Below are positions 14,245 through 21,411 of a stretch of DNA of 34,623 nt, in pieces (positions within the stretch are counted from its first letter, which is position 1; each line of letters begins with the position of its first letter). The notes under the pieces were generated by a model, which saw only the letters and a list, made by a program, of their open reading frames with translations, was not told the DNA's origin and did no database searches. This DNA comes from DSWT01 sp035415725 (GTDB lineage: Bacteria; Chloroflexota; Anaerolineae; B4-G1; SLSP01): contig DAOOGN010000037.1 of the NCBI GenBank assembly GCA_035415725.1, positions 1 through 34,623 of the forward strand, in the 5' to 3' direction. Both the position numbers and the translations under genes were made by a program.

Positions 14245-15183
14245 TATTGAAGGCCCGGGGGCGATGGCGTCCGGCGACGTGGGGCTATGGGAACGCGGAT
14301 GCGCCTGTAAATAAATCTCCCGCGCGCGGCGCTGGGTCACATTGGCGTAAATCTGCGTCGTCGCTAGGTTCTCGTGACCGAGAAGTTCTTGCACCACCCG
14401 TAGATCGGCGCCGCCGTCGAGCATGTGGGTGGCGAAGGTATGGCGCAGCAAGTGCGGCGTCACCGTCTGGTCGATACCGGCGGCGACGCCGGCCTGACGC
14501 ACGACTTCGTCGACCGAGCGCACCGACAGCCGCTGCCCGAAACGGTTGAGGAACACGGCATTTGTCGCCGGTCGATCCGCCAATTGTGCCGGACGCCCAA
14601 CGTCGATGTAGGCCCGCAACGCCGCCACCGCCGGGCGGCCCAAAAGGGCGAGGCGCTCCTTGTCGCCTTTGCCGATGACGCGCATCTCCCCAGCCGCCAA
14701 ATCGACATCACGCAAATCCAGCCCGACCAACTCGGCAACCCGCAGACCTGCTGCATACAGGGTTTCCAGGATGGCGCGGTCGCGCATTCCCGGCGGCGTC
14801 GTGACATCCGGGACCGCCAGCAACTGCTGCACTTCTTCGACGGTAAGATAGCGGGGCAAACGGCGCGGTAGACGCGGCGCGTAGACGCGGCGAAAGAGAT
14901 TTTGTTCCCAGGCAGTGTGGCGCAGGAGATAGTCGCCGAAAGCACGCAGCTCGAAGACCCGCCGTGCGATACTCGCCCGCACATATTCTGCCTCGGCCAA
15001 TTCGGCGAGATAATCGCGCACCAGGTCACGGGTCAATCCGGCCAGCGTCGTGATGCCCTGTTCGTCACCATAGTCAAGGAACTGCCCGATGTCGGTCCGG
15101 TAATTTTTGACCGTGTACGGCGAGGCGTTGTCGTGTTCCAGTGCACTGACGTAACGCTCCAGCCAGTCACGCAACTCGCCCAT
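14230..15183 (-). CDS. xerD: Tyrosine recombinase of the XerC/XerD type
   Basis: Site-specific recombinase, probably resolving chromosome dimers. The 317-aa protein has an N-terminal SAM-like core-binding domain (about 1-90, NASPYTVKNYRTDIGQFLDY) and a catalytic domain with all conserved residues: R148 (AAGLRVAEL), K172 (GKGDKER), H244 and R247 (HLLRHTFATHML), H270 (LLGHENLATTQ) and nucleophile Y279. The last 25 residues are proline and serine rich and look like an appended tail. ATG at 15183 follows AAAGGGA by about 7 bases. XerC and XerD cannot be separated by eye, so the symbol is provisional. It lies 48 bases downstream of the MBL-fold gene on the same strand, probably co-transcribed. No phage or integron genes adjoin it, arguing for a housekeeping role. 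Confidence 0.88.
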   Translation of the reverse strand: MGELRDWLERYVSALEHDNASPYTVKNYRTDIGQFLDYGDEQGITTLAGLTRDLVRDYLAELAEAEYVRASIARRVFELRAFGDYLLRHTAWEQNLFRRVYAPRLPRRLPRYLTVEEVQQLLAVPDVTTPPGMRDRAILETLYAAGLRVAELVGLDLRDVDLAAGEMRVIGKGDKERLALLGRPAVAALRAYIDVGRPAQLADRPATNAVFLNRFGQRLSVRSVDEVVRQAGVAAGIDQTVTPHLLRHTFATHMLDGGADLRVVQELLGHENLATTQIYANVTQRRAREIYLQAHPRSHSPTSPDAIAPGPSIADGA

Positions 15184-15231
15184 CGTGTTTTCCCTTTAAC
15201 AATCCAGTAAGCCTTTAGTCCAGCCGCTGGC

Positions 15232-16071
15232 TTACGGCTGGCCGGCTTTGAGCTTGTCATAGATGCTCATGATATTCGCCACGTGGAGTCGATGGCTGGC
15301 GATGCCCAGGGGGACGCGCTCAAGGCCACAGTCCTCCAGCGGGATATTCCATATCTCTTTGCGGTCGCGTCCCAGACGCAGCATGTTCCGCGCTTTCTTG
15401 TACACGCATTCCAGGTAGGTGATGTAACGATCCATGACGATCTGCACCTCGCCGCGCAAAATCACCTCACCGTGTCCCTGAACGATCATCTCGGGGGTCA
15501 GTTGTTTGATGAAGGTCAAGGTCTCGATTTCGCGCTCCCAGTCACCATCGGCAATGATCGGAATCGCCATAACCGCATCGCCGGCGATAAGGATTTCTTC
15601 TTCTTCCATCAAAACGCCGATGTTATCATCCGTGTGGCCGGGCAGGGAGAGCAGCCGGAAGTTCTTGCCACCCGCGCGCAGTAGCAGTTCCCCGGCGTTG
15701 AACGTGATGTTGGGGATACGCAGGACGACTTCCTCGAACGCAGGATCCCCTTGCCGGGCCTCCTTGAGGGAGGCTTCACCGACTTCTAACAGCTTGCGGC
15801 GGCATAGTTCGTGCGCGATGACATCTTTACCCTCTGGAAAAGCAAACAAACCATACACATGGTCCATGTGATGATGGGTGAGGATGAAGGAGTGGAAATT
15901 CATCCCAATACGGACCTCGAGGAAATGCACGATTTGTTTCGCTTCGTCGGGGAAAGGCAATGCATCGATGATCACGATACCTTCCTGCGTTGCCACAGCG
16001 ATGGAGTTTACGAGAGCATAGCGATCACTGGTAAAGAGGTAAGTCTCCTCAGAAACCCGTTCCCAATACAT
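15232..16071 (-). CDS. MBL-fold metallo-hydrolase
   Basis: A 279-aa metallo-beta-lactamase-fold protein. Metal ligands are visible: THHHMDH (H66, H68, D70, H71), SLPGHTDDN (H146), IAGDAV (D165) and VQGHGEV (H200). The strand order ETYLFTSDRYALVNSIAV...EGIVIIDALPFP is typical of the SoxH/flavoprotein-like subgroup. The C-terminal half (about 205-279) is helical and may be a small separate domain. ATG at 16071 has GAGGA 4 bases upstream; a GTG at 16122 would add 17 residues (MEGLYKGTHRHDRVEEY) but lacks a good site. The substrate is unknown; hydrolysis of a thioester, lactone or phosphodiester are all possible in this fold. Neighbours do not help. Confidence 0.85.
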   Translation of the reverse strand: MYWERVSEETYLFTSDRYALVNSIAVATQEGIVIIDALPFPDEAKQIVHFLEVRIGMNFHSFILTHHHMDHVYGLFAFPEGKDVIAHELCRRKLLEVGEASLKEARQGDPAFEEVVLRIPNITFNAGELLLRAGGKNFRLLSLPGHTDDNIGVLMEEEEILIAGDAVMAIPIIADGDWEREIETLTFIKQLTPEMIVQGHGEVILRGEVQIVMDRYITYLECVYKKARNMLRLGRDRKEIWNIPLEDCGLERVPLGIASHRLHVANIMSIYDKLKAGQP

Positions 16072-16234
16072 ATATTCCTCAACTCTGTCATGACGGTGTG
16101 TGCCTTTGTACAACCCTTCCACACGAATGGAAAAGTAGGAAAAGGGTTACGCCGATTAAAATGAGCATAACACAAGCGATATGGAAAGTCAAGGTTACTT
16201 TACATAACATGATGTATCCTCCCTATAAAAAAGG

Positions 16235-16462
16235 GTGTCTATTCAGGCCCGTCAACTTGGCGAAACAACTTAGGTTTTGCGCGGATTTTGGTATGCCAGG
16301 TGCTTTTAGATGGCGAGATAGGCGTGTTATCCCCCCTGTCCCTCTTCCCCAGGGAAGGGGGGCTTTTTGTAGGCGAGGTCATCCCCTGCAATTTCTGCCG
16401 GGTCCGCTCCCCGCTCCCCTGCTCCTCCGCTTGCGGGGGAGAAAGGGCTTGAAACGGGCACA
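16235..16462 (-). mobile_element. Family C element, diverged copy
   Basis: It starts GTGTCTATTCAGGC and has the AACTTGGCGAAACAACTTAG and TTTTGGTATGCCAGGTGCTT blocks, then C-rich tracts. The far terminus (GGCTGAATAGTTAC) is not recognisable, so it is truncated or replaced. Confidence 0.6.
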
Positions 16463-16497
16463 AGGCCCTAGACTACTAAAACTAAATACACCCATAT

Positions 16498-16534
16498 AAA
16501 AAACCACGCTTTGTGAAGGAAGCGTGGTTTTTTT
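16498..16534 (-). terminator. Bidirectional rho-independent terminator
   Basis: AAACCACGCTT (16501-16511) pairs with AAGCGTGGTTT (16520-16530), with A-runs before and T-runs after. On minus it lies about 225 bases beyond the dipeptidase stop, so it probably ends that transcript. Confidence 0.85.
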
Positions 16535-16760
16535 ATGGAAATAAGACCGGCCCCGCCGTGCCGTGTACCGTTGGCTTTGACCCTGCTGACGCAGGTGGGA
16601 GTCCTGCCGAACGATTTCGCCTTGCCCGAAGGCTAACGCGGCCTCGCTCTTGGACAAAGACCCCCTTTTTATCAAAATGTTGGCTCAAAACCCCATATCG
16701 GTTTCACGCACACGGCAGGTATGAGCAGTATCTTACCACAGTTTGCACAGAAGGCAAGCC

Positions 16761-17825
16761 TTACATGCCTGACAACACCCGTCGCATCACGCGCAGCCAG
16801 TTTCCTCCCAGGATGGCAGCGACGTCGGAGGCGACATAGCCCCGTTCCGCCAATACGTTGCCGATGGCGCTTAAATCGGCGCTGGAATCTAATCCCTCCG
16901 GCACAGCCTCGCGTCCGAAACCGCCGTCGAAGTCCGAACCGATCCCCACGAAGTTTGCGGCGCCGGTCACCTGACAAACATGATCGATGACTTCGGCCAC
17001 GCGCGCCAGAGGCAAGCGCGCTTCCCCTGAACGCCATGTCCCATCTAGCATCCGGTTGAAGGGGACGACGCCTATCACCCCAGCGTGAGCGGCAATCTGG
17101 CGGATGAGGGCGTCGGAAAGCATGCGCGGGCCATCCACAAACGCGCGCGGATTCGCGTGGGTGGCGGCGACCGGCCCAGGATAACGGTCCAATGCTTCCT
17201 CAGCGGCCTCTTCCCACAGGTGGCTGAGGTCGAGCAACAGGTTGTAATCGGCCATAGCCGACAGCAGCCGGCGGCCGTTGTCGGTCAACGGGCCGGGGGC
17301 GGCGTTACCGCCGGCATAGCGCGTGCCCATCGACCACGATAGCCCGATGCCACGCAGTCCCCGTTCCACCCACCAGCCTACGTCCCCCGGCTCGCGTAGC
17401 GGATCCGCGCCCTCCATCACCACGAAGAGGCCCAGTTGGGGGTGGTCAGTCTCCCATGAAGCCAGCACCGCCTCCAGGTCTGTGGTCGTGTTCAAGAGAA
17501 CCACGTGCTCATTTTCGTCGGCCAGACGCCGGTAATAATCGAGTTGCAGCACGGCGTTGTGATGAGCCTCCTGGGGTGTGTGGTAGACTTGCGGCTCCAG
17601 CGAACCTTGGGTCGCCGGAGCGACGAAAATACTGGCGCCTATTACGGCGATCCGTCCTTCCAACAGTGCCGGCAATGTGGTCATGCATGTGCCGGGCGGT
17701 GAGCCGGGCGGCGGCGCGGTGGCTTCCAGCCTCCGAATTTCCGCCACCGACTGCAACAAATCACGTCCCAGAACCACGGCATTGTAGGCAAAATCAAGGT
17801 GTGCATCGACAAGAATCTGTGTCAT
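16761..17825 (-). CDS. Membrane dipeptidase family protein (peptidase M19)
   Basis: Zinc-dependent dipeptidase of the renal dipeptidase family (amidohydrolase-like TIM barrel), which cleaves dipeptides and in some members D-amino acid dipeptides. The 354-aa protein has the metal motif VDAHLDF (H9, D11), FVVMEGADPL (bridging glutamate), GIGLSWSMGTRYAGG, LDLSHLWEEAA and ATHANPRAF (metal histidines) and the VGIGSDFDGGFG motif near the C-terminus. There is no signal peptide, so it is probably cytoplasmic despite the family name. ATG at 17825 is chosen because GAGGG precedes it by 5 bases; the ATG at 17837 lacks a site. It is divergent from the FHA gene, and the two share an 84-base intergenic region. 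Confidence 0.9.
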   Translation of the reverse strand: MTQILVDAHLDFAYNAVVLGRDLLQSVAEIRRLEATAPPPGSPPGTCMTTLPALLEGRIAVIGASIFVAPATQGSLEPQVYHTPQEAHHNAVLQLDYYRRLADENEHVVLLNTTTDLEAVLASWETDHPQLGLFVVMEGADPLREPGDVGWWVERGLRGIGLSWSMGTRYAGGNAAPGPLTDNGRRLLSAMADYNLLLDLSHLWEEAAEEALDRYPGPVAATHANPRAFVDGPRMLSDALIRQIAAHAGVIGVVPFNRMLDGTWRSGEARLPLARVAEVIDHVCQVTGAANFVGIGSDFDGGFGREAVPEGLDSSADLSAIGNVLAERGYVASDVAAILGGNWLRVMRRVLSGM

Positions 17826-17851
17826 TGTTTCCCTCATAGCAAATTTCTGAC

Positions 17852-17880
17852 TTGCTTCAATTTCTCCATAGGAGTATACT
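17852..17880 (+). promoter_or_regulatory. Sigma70-like promoter of the FHA gene
   Basis: TTGCTT (17852-17857), 17-base spacer, TATACT (17875-17880). The start would fall near 17887, just before the AAAGGGAGG ribosome site at 17891. Confidence 0.65.
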
Positions 17881-17909
17881 CATTTTAAGCCAAAAGGGAG
17901 GTCGACTTT

Positions 17910-18566
17910 ATGGAAAAGCAGATTCGGCGCTTGCTCGTCGTCACAGAAGGCCCCAATAAGGGTCAATCTTACGTTTTGCAGGGTATGATCTGTACCTTAG
18001 GAAGAACGACCGACAACACCATCGTCATCGACAGTCCGCGTGTCTCGCGCCACCACACGCAGATCCGGCTATTGCCGGACGGTGCGGTTGTCGAGGACAT
18101 GGGCAGCACAAACGGCACCTGGCTCAACAACCGGCGTCTCAGCGGCCCACAACGGCTTGCGCCGGGCGACATCATCGGCCTGGCCGATGATGTCGCTCTC
18201 CGTTACGAGGTCGAAGCAGGAGCACCGATGGAGCGACTTATGCCGGCCATGTCAGGCGCGCCGACGTCGGCCACAAATGACATGTTCAATCTTCCTGCGC
18301 CACCTCCGCCACCTGGCTACCAGGAGCGCTATCGGTCCTACGAGGAAACTCCGGCGCCGTCTTTTGCCTCAGTACAACCTGAGCCTTCACCGGTGTCGCC
18401 GCCAGACGTTGCTCCGCGCCGCAAATATGCATCCTGGGTGTACATCGTCGTTGCCGTTCTGCTGATCCTGATTCTCGTCTGCGCCGCCGTTGCCATCTAC
18501 CTGTGGTTTGCGCCGGTCGAGTTCTGGCAAAAGGTGTTTGCCTTTTTCAACATTCCCCTGCCGTGA
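17910..18566 (+). CDS. FHA-domain protein with one C-terminal membrane helix
   Basis: A 218-aa protein. Residues about 5-100 form a forkhead-associated phosphothreonine-binding domain with the signature G31-R32 (LGRTTDNTIVID), S46-R47-H48 (RVSRHHTQI) and N68-G69 (MGSTNGTWLN). A proline-rich linker follows (about 110-165). A single transmembrane helix (WVYIVVAVLLILILVCAAVA, about 174-193) and a short tail (EFWQKVFAFFNIPLP) end it. With no signal peptide, the FHA domain should face the cytoplasm (tail anchored). Such proteins usually read signals from Ser/Thr kinases, but none is in the window. Strong ribosome site AAAGGGAGG. It appears monocistronic; no clear terminator follows. Confidence 0.88.
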   Translation: MEKQIRRLLVVTEGPNKGQSYVLQGMICTLGRTTDNTIVIDSPRVSRHHTQIRLLPDGAVVEDMGSTNGTWLNNRRLSGPQRLAPGDIIGLADDVALRYEVEAGAPMERLMPAMSGAPTSATNDMFNLPAPPPPPGYQERYRSYEETPAPSFASVQPEPSPVSPPDVAPRRKYASWVYIVVAVLLILILVCAAVAIYLWFAPVEFWQKVFAFFNIPLP

Positions 18567-18710
18567 ACCTGCGGCAACACAGTGCCCATTCTTAGGCTTA
18601 GGGAAAGGGAGCTTTTTATAGGGGTTTCGAATGCTGACAACTGCTCTTCTGAAAATAGCCACAGACCACCGCTGGTGAACCGCCCCCTTCATGATGAATT
18701 CCCTTAGAGG

Positions 18711-19973
18711 TTATGCTTGTCCCTCACCCGCCGCCCGGTACACTTCACGTAGTGGAACACCGTGCTCTTCTGCCAGGCGACGGCAGTCTTCGTATTCCGG
18801 CGCGCGCTTCGTCGTGCCGTCGGGCAGTTCGGCTACTTTGATGTGCACCGGGCCGTAGGGCGTGTCCACATGCTCAATGGCGCGCGGGAGAGCGTGGCGG
18901 ACCACGGTCTGCTCGCGGATACCCAGAGTGGTGGTCTCCGCAAAGAGGATGGCCGTCATTGCCGGCACATCGTCAGGGTAACAGAGGACGCCTAGCAGGG
19001 TGGCGGGACGGTTCTTTTTCATCTGGATGGGGGCGAGGAAAACATCCAGCGCGCCGGCTGCGAACAGTTTCCCCATCACGTACTCGTAAATCTCCGGGTT
19101 GAGATCGTCGATGTTCGTCTCCAGCAGCGAGAGTGTGGCAACGGGAGCGGAGGCAGTGACGCCGGGGGGATTGGAGGATGGGGAGACGGCATGGGGGTGA
19201 TCATGGGGATGCTCATGGTTGTGGGGATGAGGATGCCGTGATTGCGGTGGAGGGGTGGAGACAGATTCGCCAATGAGCAGCCGGATCACGTTGGGGATGG
19301 GCAAATCGCGCGATCCCGCGCCGTAACCGAACGTCTCCAGTGTCATCGGCGGGATGGGACCGAAGGACGATGCCAACGAGGTAAGCAGTGCAGCGCCGGT
19401 CGGCGTGACGGTCTCCATCTCCAGCGGCGAGCCGACGATCGGCGCGCCCTTGAGCAGCGCCAGGGTGGCGGGAGCAGGCAAGGGAATCTGTCCGTGCGCG
19501 CCATGGATAAAGCCGCGTCCCAGAGGCAACGGAGACGCCACAACCTGCTCGACACCCAGTTCGTCCAACCCCACCAGCGTGCCGACGACATCGACGATAG
19601 TATCCACACCGCCCAGTTCGTGCAGGTGCACGTCCTCCAGCGTCATCCCGTGGATGTTTGCCTCGACCTCGCCCATTCTGTGGAAGATGGCGACGGCGCG
19701 TTCCTTGATCGCAGGCGCGAGGGTGCTGTCCATGACGATCGCTTCGATGTCTGCCAGATGCCGCTCCGGCACATCGTCGGTGACGAGCACATCGACCTTC
19801 GTCGCCGTGAAGGCATTTTTGGCGACACGACGGGCGCGCAACTCGAAATCGGCCCGCGGCAGCGCGCCCAATCGCTCGCGCAGAGTCTCCAGCGGCAGTC
19901 CGGCGTCAACCAGCGCACCCAAAATCATATCGCCGCTCGCTCCGGCGATGCAGTCAAAATAGGCGATTTTCAT
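18711..19973 (-). CDS. larC: Nickel-pincer cofactor nickel insertase LarC
   Basis: LarC is the CTP-dependent cyclometallase that inserts nickel into the pyridinium dithiodicarboxylate mononucleotide made by LarB and LarE, giving the cofactor of lactate racemase and related LarA-type enzymes. The 420-aa protein (former DUF111) shows the N-terminal YFDCIAGASGDMILGALVDAGL, DVHLHELGGVDTIVDVVG, the FGYGAGSRD segment, ETNIDDLNPEIYEYVMGKLFAAGALDVFLAPIQMKKNRPATLLGVLC and the C-terminal PYGPVHIKVAELPDG. Residues about 244-262 form a His/Pro-rich linker (HPHPHNHEHPHDHPH), plausibly a nickel store. LarC1 and LarC2 are continuous here, unlike Lactobacillus plantarum where a frameshift joins them. ATG at 19973 has GAGGAG upstream. 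No larA, larB or larE lies nearby. Confidence 0.92.
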   Translation of the reverse strand: MKIAYFDCIAGASGDMILGALVDAGLPLETLRERLGALPRADFELRARRVAKNAFTATKVDVLVTDDVPERHLADIEAIVMDSTLAPAIKERAVAIFHRMGEVEANIHGMTLEDVHLHELGGVDTIVDVVGTLVGLDELGVEQVVASPLPLGRGFIHGAHGQIPLPAPATLALLKGAPIVGSPLEMETVTPTGAALLTSLASSFGPIPPMTLETFGYGAGSRDLPIPNVIRLLIGESVSTPPPQSRHPHPHNHEHPHDHPHAVSPSSNPPGVTASAPVATLSLLETNIDDLNPEIYEYVMGKLFAAGALDVFLAPIQMKKNRPATLLGVLCYPDDVPAMTAILFAETTTLGIREQTVVRHALPRAIEHVDTPYGPVHIKVAELPDGTTKRAPEYEDCRRLAEEHGVPLREVYRAAGEGQA

Positions 19974-20482
19974 TGTCTTCTCCTCACGCGCACGACATCT
20001 CAACAGCCACGTACTACTTGACGCGGCGCACGGAGTGCGTCGGTCGGATGCCATAGGAAGCTACTGTACTCGAGCTATGCTGTCCAGCCTGAAGGCTATT
20101 TCTTGCTCGAAAGACGAGTAGTGTTATTTCATCACAATGGGCAAGTCAACCACAAATACATCTGGGAACAGCGGAATTTGAGCAGCGAAGAGAGCCGCTG
20201 AAACATTTTTTTGCTCCTTTCGAATATGGATATGGATAAACTGCTTGATTTTGACTATCATCTCCCAACATGGGCCGTTAAGCAACATAGGTTAGAAGCC
20301 ATGTTAGGCGGTGACCACCTATGACGTAGCTCCTTACTGCTGAACGGCGGTCGGCACTGCCTTCACGTGCAGGGCCGGTAGTATCGCCGACACTATCTGC
20401 GAAGCCACCCGCCATTCGTCCATACAACGCAAACCCCTTCGCCAGCCGTGCCGCCGAAGACGGCATCGGCTGAAGCGAATTG
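19974..20482. other. Gene-free interval between larC and the HNH gene
   Basis: It holds the larC leader, an AT-richer stretch (20090-20260) without a supportable gene, a small inverted repeat with integron-core-like ends (20263-20309) and the 67-bp attC-like site (20422-20488). An open frame across 20278-20553 exists but runs through the attC fold and is not credible. Confidence 0.6.
20263..20309 (-). repeat. Weak second attC-like inverted repeat
   Basis: On minus GCCTAACATGG (20309-20299) faces CCATGTTGGGA (20273-20263). GCCTAAC fits the core RYYYAAC; GTTGGGA fits GTTRRRY except for its last base. It lies 112 bp beyond the better attC-like site. It may be a degenerate site bounding an empty cassette, or chance. 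Confidence 0.3.
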
Positions 20483-20488
20483 TTAGCC
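20422..20488 (-). repeat. Integron attC-like recombination site
   Basis: On minus the site begins GGCTAAC (R'' core; 6 of 7 to RYYYAAC) and ends GTTGTAT (R' core; 6 of 7 to GTTRRRY), 67 bp in all. Between them is a 16-bp imperfect hairpin: TTCGC/GCGAA, CAGCCG/CGGCTG and TGCCG/CGGCA, with a 2-base bulge (+ strand 20473-20474) and a 1-base bulge (20466), like the extrahelical bases of attC sites. The opening TAACAATTCG is the same as in the classical aadA-type attC as I remember it. The HNH gene's stop codon TAA lies within the R'' core, which is common in cassettes. Confidence 0.65.
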
Positions 20489-21085
20489 CGCCGCACGTTT
20501 CCCGGGGGACAGGGGAGCGTCCCCCCTTTGTGCCTTCTCTGACATCTTCGCAATGAGGTAAGTGATCACCACTCCCAGGTCATAGATGTCAAGGACCCCA
20601 TCCATATTTGGATCTTTCAAGTCAAGTGTGCCTTGCATCTCATGCACTCGATACGCCAACTTGAGGAATTTGGAGAGGGCCAGCTTCGGGATGTCATCCA
20701 ACCGCTCAGACCCGTACCATTCGAAGATGTCCCTATTCCCCTTGCTTGAATTGCACACCTTGCACGCACAAACACAGTTGTCAGGTGACTCAAGGAGAGC
20801 CGCAATCCTGGGGTCAACACCCGCTCTGGAGATAGGGATAATATGATCGGTGCTCAGACTACTCGTAGCTCCACAGTAAACGCAAACCCTTCCCTTCTCC
20901 AGCTCTTTCTCGTAATCTCGTACTGATGAAGACCAGTTCATTTCACCTGATTCGAGTTTTTTGTAGCGAGAAACCACAAAGCCATAGTTGCCCTCAAAAC
21001 CGGCAGCTTTGGCAATGAGTTGAGCATACTGCCAGTAGATAAAGCGACGCACAGTATCGACATATTTCGGAGGCTTAAGAGGCAT
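20483..21085 (-). CDS. HNH endonuclease family protein, putative integron cassette gene
   Basis: A 200-aa protein. Residues 68-118 form a zinc-stabilised HNH module: CVYCG (C68, C71), STDHIIPISRAG (D80, H81), then CKVCNSSKGNRD (C108, C111, N112). The N-terminal part (1-65) is helical and basic. Near the C-terminus DPNMDGVLDIYDL (158-170) looks like a single dockerin or EF-hand calcium loop, which is unusual for an HNH protein. ATG at 21085 has AGGAG 5-6 bases upstream; the frame extends to 21190 without a site. Its stop lies in the attC-like core and it has its own promoter-like sequence. It has lower GC than its neighbours, consistent with acquisition. Possible roles are nuclease defence or DNA processing; a specific function cannot be claimed. 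Confidence 0.85.
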   Translation of the reverse strand: MPLKPPKYVDTVRRFIYWQYAQLIAKAAGFEGNYGFVVSRYKKLESGEMNWSSSVRDYEKELEKGRVCVYCGATSSLSTDHIIPISRAGVDPRIAALLESPDNCVCACKVCNSSKGNRDIFEWYGSERLDDIPKLALSKFLKLAYRVHEMQGTLDLKDPNMDGVLDIYDLGVVITYLIAKMSEKAQRGDAPLSPGKRAAG

Positions 21086-21178
21086 ATCCAGCTCCTTTGA
21101 TCTGCGTGATCCCTGCCTTCGGATTGGCAAGCGGACAGTTTGCGGTTGAGCCGATTGTGACCGGACGCTACAAGCTGT

Positions 21179-21206
21179 ATTATACATCATACACCAACTT
21201 TGTCAG
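21179..21206 (-). promoter_or_regulatory. Sigma70-like promoter of the HNH gene
   Basis: On minus, CTGACA (21206-21201), 16-base spacer, consensus TATAAT (21184-21179). The -35 lies inside the palindrome at 21194-21215. The HNH gene would have a leader of about 85 bases. Confidence 0.6.
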
Positions 21207-21215
21207 CAAAGTTGG
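21194..21215. promoter_or_regulatory. Palindrome overlapping the -35 (possible operator)
   Basis: CCAACTTTG and CAAAGTTGG are perfect 9-bp arms around TCAG. It covers the -35 of the HNH promoter and sits in the divergent region between the HNH gene and the GH32 gene. It could be a repressor site or a structural hairpin; an A-run, not a T-run, follows on +. Confidence 0.45.
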
Positions 21216-21257
21216 AAAAAAACGTGGCGATAGCACGTCGGCTACCCTCGCCAGTTC

Positions 21258-21332
21258 AGGGCTTACGCAAGTAAGGGCGGCTGAAGCCGCTACTACAAGC
21301 CGCTACTACCAACGGAGATTTGCGTAAGCCCT
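21258..21332. mobile_element. Minimal family A-like element (75 bp)
   Basis: Perfect 13-bp ends AGGGCTTACGCAA / TTGCGTAAGCCCT enclose CGGCTGAAGCCGCTACTAC, related to the family A core (its reverse complement is GTAGTAGCGGCTTCAGCCG). It is shorter and diverged from the 122-bp copies. With the palindrome and promoter above it fills the 326-base gap before the GH32 gene. Confidence 0.7.
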
Positions 21333-21411
21333 ATATACTTGTCGTGCAGACCGTGCGGGATGTCGCCGGTCTCCCGCGCAGCATACCTGACATTCAAACG
21401 GAGGATAAGGA

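Larger units (their letters stand above)
16072..16760. other. Gene-free interval between MBL-fold and dipeptidase genes
   Basis: It holds the MBL gene leader, a diverged family C element (16235-16462) and a perfect terminator (16498-16534). About 200 bases (16535-16740) beyond contain a short inverted repeat (CCTGCTGACGCAGG, 16581-16594) but no gene I can support. Confidence 0.6.

Noticed and set aside
14230..15183. Xer-type recombinase considered as an integron or phage integrase
   Set aside because: It lacks the extra IntI-specific patch as far as can be seen, has no adjacent att site or phage genes, and fits a chromosomal XerC/D in length and motifs.
16513..16839. A 108-aa open frame near the terminator
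   Set aside because: It starts inside a terminator stem and overlaps the dipeptidase gene antisense; no protein features.
19840..20054. Upstream extension of larC to 20054
   Set aside because: The added residues (MASDRRTPCAAS...) are not LarC-like and the ATG at 19973 has a strong GAGGAG site.
20278..20553. A 91-aa open frame on minus across the attC-like site
   Set aside because: It overlaps the HNH 3' end in another frame and reads through the recombination-site hairpin; such frames are common artefacts over attC DNA.
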